Source of the DNA: a virus
DNA: 31,167 nucleotides
Strand: one strand, 5' to 3'
IMG/VR virus record: IMGVR_UViG_3300032053_018295
Span: 1 to 31,167 of that record
Shown: positions 27,528 to 31,167 of the stretch, piece after piece
Layout of the letters: every line of letters begins with the position of its first letter
Position numbering within the stretch: position 1 is the stretch's first letter
Position numbers and translations under genes: made by a program
The notes under the pieces: model-generated
Told to the model about the DNA's origin: nothing
The model's database searches: none
What the model saw: the letters and a program-made list of their open reading frames with translations, nothing else

Positions 27528-28433
27528 TGTGAATTTATAGGCAGTATATCAACATTAATTGACCACACATTTCTTAAAGAAATGAAAGCTGTCACACCTT
27601 TAGTTATTAGCCGATTACCAAGTTATATCAAAGTATGGCAACTTCCCTTACCAAAAGAACGATTAGAGCGTGAGAATTGGGAATATGTTGCTAGTTTGGA
27701 TACTGGATATGGTGTGCATATGGATAGTACCGTTCTTCAACTATGTCTTGTTAAATCAAATATCACAATACATCAAGTTGCTAAAATGTATAGTAATTCT
27801 ATGGATGTTGAGTTGTTTTGTAAAAGGGCAAGAGAATTATTAAAAAGCTACCATGATCCTAGTTTAATTATTGAACAAAATGGTCCAGGCGCAGTAGCAA
27901 CTACTTGGTTTCACTCAACCGCTGAATATGAAGGTCTTTTACATTTTGATGGTGGTGTTAGGCATATGGGTCTATGGGCTACGGATAAGATGAAAGAAAA
28001 TGCTGTAATCCTTATTAAGGCATATATTCAACGTGGGTTTCTAAAAATATCAGATATCGATACTATGGATGAATTGAAAAGTTTTGGTCGCGTTGGTGTT
28101 AATAAATGGGGTGCAATGGGTGGAAATCATGATGACCATGTGACTTCATTATATTGGATTCCTTATTATCTTAATACACAATTATTCTATGGAAATATCA
28201 TTGATGTAAACTTACAACAGCTTATGGATGATGAAATTATTCTTGGTGTACATAAAGATGAGGAAGATGATAAAAGACTTCATACTGAACGGAATGGACC
28301 TATAAGTAATATGTCCAAAATAATGGAAGATGCAACTAAATATATGGATAGAAATCGATTTTATAATGTTCCATCACCATTTGATAAGTATGGAAATGAT
28401 AATGATTCTAGTGTATCAGTTTTTAAATTATAA
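27207..28433 (+). CDS. terL: Split-intein C fragment and terminase large subunit, C-extein (nuclease)
   Basis: 408 residues. The ATG at 27207 has a strong GGAGGGAG site placed inside the end of the previous ORF (11-nt overlap), so the C half is made separately. Residues 1-107 are the intein C fragment (YEILTPFGFKSFDGI, CACNHLL, ISHN). From Cys108 the TerL C-extein continues: CEFIGSISTLI, then the RNase H-like nuclease with SLDTGYG (Asp), LIIEQNGPG (Glu) and GGNHDDHVTSL (Asp). Joined exteins total 566 residues, the normal T4-type TerL size. Confidence 0.9.
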   Translation: MLIKNDKYEILTPFGFKSFDGISKTPAQAGVILHLSNGHKFKCACNHLLMTDVGFKPAVDLYKKTVLFTGLNVTVDLIENTYDEFYDAIQVDTTDHSYVSSNLISHNCEFIGSISTLIDHTFLKEMKAVTPLVISRLPSYIKVWQLPLPKERLERENWEYVASLDTGYGVHMDSTVLQLCLVKSNITIHQVAKMYSNSMDVELFCKRARELLKSYHDPSLIIEQNGPGAVATTWFHSTAEYEGLLHFDGGVRHMGLWATDKMKENAVILIKAYIQRGFLKISDIDTMDELKSFGRVGVNKWGAMGGNHDDHVTSLYWIPYYLNTQLFYGNIIDVNLQQLMDDEIILGVHKDEEDDKRLHTERNGPISNMSKIMEDATKYMDRNRFYNVPSPFDKYGNDNDSSVSVFKL

Positions 28434-28447
28434 TTAGGTTATTATTT

Positions 28448-28488
28448 GGTTGGCAATCATTTGTTCGATGGACAAATCAGTGCCAACC
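28448..28488. other. Two-tier hairpin after terL
   Basis: GGTTGGCA/TGCCAACC (8 bp) encloses ATTTGT/ACAAAT (6 bp) around a TCGATGG loop. There is no T run, so it is not a standard terminator; it could protect or process the terL mRNA. Confidence 0.45.
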
Positions 28489-28506
28489 ATATTACTATAT
28501 CAAACC

Positions 28507-28514
28507 TATAAACT
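28507..28514 (+). promoter_or_regulatory. Late-promoter box TATAAACT
   Basis: TATAAACT 27 nt before the ATG at 28542, matching the boxes at 8095 and 13141. Confidence 0.55.
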
Positions 28515-28541
28515 TATAAAATATGACTAGAGGCTATTTTT

Positions 28542-29192
28542 ATGAAAGGATTCGGTTACTTCAACAACTTTGATGACCTCCAAAAATTAACAGCAAAATT
28601 TGAACATGCTGATCTTATTCCTATGGAAGATGAAGACCCAGAGGATTTTGACAATGTAGAGGTTCCGTTGCTTGATAAGGGAGATTTTATTAAATCAACA
28701 ACTACTAAAGATGAGAAAAAACCCAAAGGAAGCGCAGCTTCTCCAAATCCAAATGATGGTGAAGGTGAAGATGATGATTCTATTTTTGGAAATTATGAAA
28801 GTTTAGGTGGAATGGGACTGAACTTGGATAAAGAATTAGCAACAATGGAAGCATTTCAACCAGGTCAATCAGTAGATGATTCAGGTGAAGCGACAGCTCA
28901 TGATAGAACTGATTTAGCTAAACGTGATAAGTTAGATACATCTGATGTAAAAAAATTATTTGATGAAATGTTCAGTAAAAATTATACAGGACCGGGTGCA
29001 GGTAAATATACATATGACCAATGGGCTGGAAATCAAAATACTATAATTGATTTAGGTGTTAAAAAAACATTTGATTCAAGACCTGTTACTAATATACAGA
29101 CTACTAGTATTCCAATGGCAAGAATTCCAAATAACCAAGCAAATAGTCAAGCAAATAAGCTTAATAAGAATAGTAAAAATACGAGATTATAA
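28542..29192 (+). CDS. Unknown, largely disordered late protein
   Basis: 216 residues, acidic in the first half (DEDPEDFDNVEVP, DGEGEDDDSIFG) and Asn/Gln/Lys-rich at the end. Not recognised. It has a late box, lies after terL and is coupled by TAATG to the next gene, so a structural or assembly role is likely but unproven. A short predicted helix lies at about 130-150 (SDVKKLFDEMFSKNY). Confidence 0.6.
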   Translation: MKGFGYFNNFDDLQKLTAKFEHADLIPMEDEDPEDFDNVEVPLLDKGDFIKSTTTKDEKKPKGSAASPNPNDGEGEDDDSIFGNYESLGGMGLNLDKELATMEAFQPGQSVDDSGEATAHDRTDLAKRDKLDTSDVKKLFDEMFSKNYTGPGAGKYTYDQWAGNQNTIIDLGVKKTFDSRPVTNIQTTSIPMARIPNNQANSQANKLNKNSKNTRL

Positions 29193-29497
29193 TGCCAAAG
29201 TTCAATCGTATATTAAGTGCTCTTGAAGCAGTTCACTCTATTGCACCTCCTGTGGTAGAGAATGTAGATCCATTATATGTATCTGACTTCATTCATTATG
29301 CATTTGAAAACGCATCTGATTTTGGTATTAATGGATTTGAAAAAGATTGGTTTTGTGAATATAATGCTAAATTACCAAAAAAAGCAATATCTTTTATAGG
29401 AGGATTGCTTGAAGAGAGGGGGCATATTATTTCACGCAAATCTTTAACTGAAGGAATTCACATATTTTCTAAGGAGGAAATCGATGAGCCTACCTAA
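29192..29497 (+). CDS. Unknown small protein
   Basis: 101 residues, not recognised; an amphipathic start (MPKFNRILSALEAV) and a helical body. ATG overlaps the previous stop (TAATG) and its end overlaps the next gene by 14 nt. It is part of the late plus-strand transcription unit. Confidence 0.6.
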   Translation: MPKFNRILSALEAVHSIAPPVVENVDPLYVSDFIHYAFENASDFGINGFEKDWFCEYNAKLPKKAISFIGGLLEERGHIISRKSLTEGIHIFSKEEIDEPT

Positions 29498-29822
29498 ACT
29501 TGTTTACGATCAAAATTGTCCTATTTGTGTCAATTATGTCAGAATGATTAGAAATAAAATTGGCGCAGACCAACTAGAAATGACACCTGGTGGTACAGAA
29601 GCTGAAGATTTTACTTATATTGCTAAGGATACATTGACATATAAAGGTGGCGTTGGTATTGATAAATTTGCTGAAGATTTTCCGGATGTGCTTTCTTATT
29701 TTTGGATGTTACCGGCTAAATTCAAATCAAAAGCTCTCCAGGCTGCATATAAAGTTGGATCGGCGGCTCGCAACTATCTTCGCCGTGGCGGATGTGGATG
29801 CGGTGGTGGTAATAAAAAATAG
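29484..29822 (+). CDS. DCC-type (DUF393-like) thiol protein
   Basis: 112 residues. LVYDQNCPICVNYVRMI (about 6-22) fits the DCC family start, D-x2-CPxC, a thioredoxin-like redox site. Unusually the C terminus is Gly/Cys-rich (GGCGCGGG), which could bind metal or form extra disulfides. AAGGAGG precedes the ATG inside the previous gene. A redox or structural role in the virion is possible. Confidence 0.65.
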   Translation: MSLPKLVYDQNCPICVNYVRMIRNKIGADQLEMTPGGTEAEDFTYIAKDTLTYKGGVGIDKFAEDFPDVLSYFWMLPAKFKSKALQAAYKVGSAARNYLRRGGCGCGGGNKK

Positions 29823-29832
29823 ATACTCACTA

Positions 29833-29860
29833 AAAAAAGATTCTGATAAGAATCTTTTTT
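29833..29860 (+). terminator. Rho-independent terminator
   Basis: 11-bp perfect stem AAAAAAGATTC/GAATCTTTTTT with a TGATAA loop and a T9 run, 11 nt after the DCC gene stop. Confidence 0.85.
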
Positions 29861-29907
29861 TTTCATTTTGATGATTTACCTTTTAAAATAAATATAAAAG
29901 GTCATTT

Positions 29908-31167
29908 ATGCGCTTCACTGAATATAAATTAAGTTTAATAACCCCCACACATGGCACACCATATTTAACTGAATTGTATATCAGTATAAAAAATCAAACA
30001 TATGATAATTGGGAATGGATATTGTTACTCAATGGTGATTTTAAAATGGCAAATATTCCTATTGATATTTTAGATGATATTAGAGTAAAAATATATGAAG
30101 ACAATACTGGAAATAGCAATATTGGATATCTAAAAAATAAAGCATTTAGTTTTGCTACTGGAGATATTGTTGTTGAAATGGATCATGACGACCTAATTCT
30201 TGAGAATTGTCTTGAAGAATTAAATAAAGCATATCAATATGAAGATGTTGGCTTTGTATGGTCTGATAATATCATATACAATATGAAAAATGATTTTGTT
30301 CCATATAATAGTGCATGTGGATGGACATATAAGATGTTTGATTGGAATGGAAAATCAATGTATTGTATGGATGGTTTTAAACATAATTCACGAAGTTTAG
30401 CTTTTATATGGTATGCGCCAGATCATATTAGAAGTTGGCGTAAATCAGTATATGATTCTATTGGCGGACATGATGAAACATTAAGTGTATTAGATGACCA
30501 AGATATAATGGCACGGACATATTTGGTTACTCGATTTTTTCACATTGAAAAACCATTGTATGTATATCGAGTAACCGGTGAAAATACTTGGATTCAAAGA
30601 AATCAAAGTATTCAATTGGGTACACACGATATATTTAAAAAATATGCATACGCATTAGCTGAGCGTGATGCTGATTTATCTGGATTACTTAAAGTAGATC
30701 TTGGAGGTGGTTTATTTCCTCGTCCTGGATATATAACAATAGACCTAGAAGATGCAGATATAGTTTGCGACCTAAATGAGGGTATTCCTTTGCCAGATAA
30801 TAGTGTTAGCGTAATAAATGCCCATCATGTATTAGAACACCTTAAAGACCCCTTAAAATCGATGTCTGAGATTCATAGGGTATTAGCTGATGGAGGGTGG
30901 GCGATGATTGATGTACCGAGTACAGATGGTCGTGGCGCATGGATGGATCCATCTCATGTTTCTTTTTGGAATGAAAACTCTTTTTTATATTATACGAAAA
31001 AAGACCAAGCTCAATATATACGAAATAAAACCATTAGATTTCAATCATTTAGATGTGAAACACATTTTCCAAATCAATGGTATAAAGAAAAGGATATTCC
31101 TGTAGTAACTGCATGGTTGGTAGCAATTAAAAATGACAATAGACGACCACATCCAATAGAAATTTAA
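29908..31167 (+). CDS. Glycosyltransferase family 2 / SAM-methyltransferase fusion
   Basis: 419 residues, complete to the TAA at the window end. Residues 1-240 are a GT-A glycosyltransferase: KLSLITPTHGTPYLTELYISI (nucleotide-sugar start), EMDHDD (metal-binding DxD), VLDDQDIMARTYL. Residues about 255-400 are a methyltransferase: DLGGGLFPRPGYITIDLED (SAM loop and acidic strand), HHVLEHLKDP, MIDVPS. It would add and cap a sugar on a virion protein, DNA or surface glycan; the acceptor is unknown. AAAAGG precedes the ATG, and a terminator lies upstream, so it has its own promoter (an AATAAATA box at about 29887 is possible). Confidence 0.82.
   Translation: MRFTEYKLSLITPTHGTPYLTELYISIKNQTYDNWEWILLLNGDFKMANIPIDILDDIRVKIYEDNTGNSNIGYLKNKAFSFATGDIVVEMDHDDLILENCLEELNKAYQYEDVGFVWSDNIIYNMKNDFVPYNSACGWTYKMFDWNGKSMYCMDGFKHNSRSLAFIWYAPDHIRSWRKSVYDSIGGHDETLSVLDDQDIMARTYLVTRFFHIEKPLYVYRVTGENTWIQRNQSIQLGTHDIFKKYAYALAERDADLSGLLKVDLGGGLFPRPGYITIDLEDADIVCDLNEGIPLPDNSVSVINAHHVLEHLKDPLKSMSEIHRVLADGGWAMIDVPSTDGRGAWMDPSHVSFWNENSFLYYTKKDQAQYIRNKTIRFQSFRCETHFPNQWYKEKDIPVVTAWLVAIKNDNRRPHPIEI

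Noticed and set aside
1-31167. CRISPR arrays and prophage attachment sites
   Set aside because: No regularly spaced short direct repeats and no integrase or att-like duplication were seen.

Overview
The window looks like part of a large, AT-rich, T4-like (myovirus-type) bacteriophage genome. Evidence: a T4-type large terminase interrupted by an intein, TATAAAC(T/C)-type late-promoter boxes 25-28 nt before virion-type genes, proteins with capsid-targeting-like N termini, a dense tRNA array with a tmRNA, and a large set of nucleotide-, NAD- and RNA-metabolism genes. The host is not identifiable from the sequence; a cobalamin-dependent ribonucleotide reductase implies a host that has or imports B12.

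Layout. 1-6.9 kb (minus strand): nicotinate phosphoribosyltransferase, class II ribonucleotide reductase, then an operon of two DNA cytosine-5 methyltransferases around a deoxyribosyltransferase-like gene. 7.0-9.1 kb: a methyltransferase-like gene (plus), a probable packaged protein, a NADAR-like protein and small unknowns. 8.6-12.3 kb (minus): an array of 15 assignable tRNAs (including an initiator tRNA), a tmRNA and several non-canonical structured RNAs; it begins with a sigma70-type promoter, a 38-codon leader ORF and an attenuator-like terminator. 12.3-16.9 kb: a second probable packaged protein, DUF4236 and membrane proteins, a SLOG-fold protein, a WGR-PARP ADP-ribosyltransferase and one more tRNA. 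17-24.5 kb (minus): small unknown genes, an HNH nuclease, an AAA+ ATPase, a Nudix hydrolase, and a coupled pair resembling RNA-end-healing enzymes (2H phosphoesterase and HAD 'Swiss Army Knife' phosphatase). 24.5-31.2 kb (plus): late genes: a ribbon-helix-helix/terminase-ATPase fusion with a substituted Walker lysine, TerL split into two ORFs by an atypically split intein carrying an HNH domain, small virion-like proteins, a DCC thiol protein and a glycosyltransferase-methyltransferase fusion.

Most unusual features. (1) A roughly 350-nt structured RNA/DNA element occurs three times (15021-15384, 21639-21984, 22171-22518), each time fitted between the stop codon of one gene and the ribosome-binding site of the next. 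It has compensatory base changes, GNRA loops on the minus strand and matching hairpins at both ends. (2) A second, smaller RNA family occurs three times inside the tRNA array with compensatory stems; one copy encloses a tRNA whose halves are in circularly permuted order. (3) A leader ORF plus mutually exclusive hairpins precede the tRNA array; the leader contains every amino acid decoded by the array and no Lys, Ser, Gln, His or Trp. (4) The split-intein TerL. The RNA-repair pair could serve tRNA maintenance, and the PARP, NADAR-like, SLOG, Nudix and PncB genes suggest heavy investment in NAD/ADP-ribose chemistry; both links are inference.
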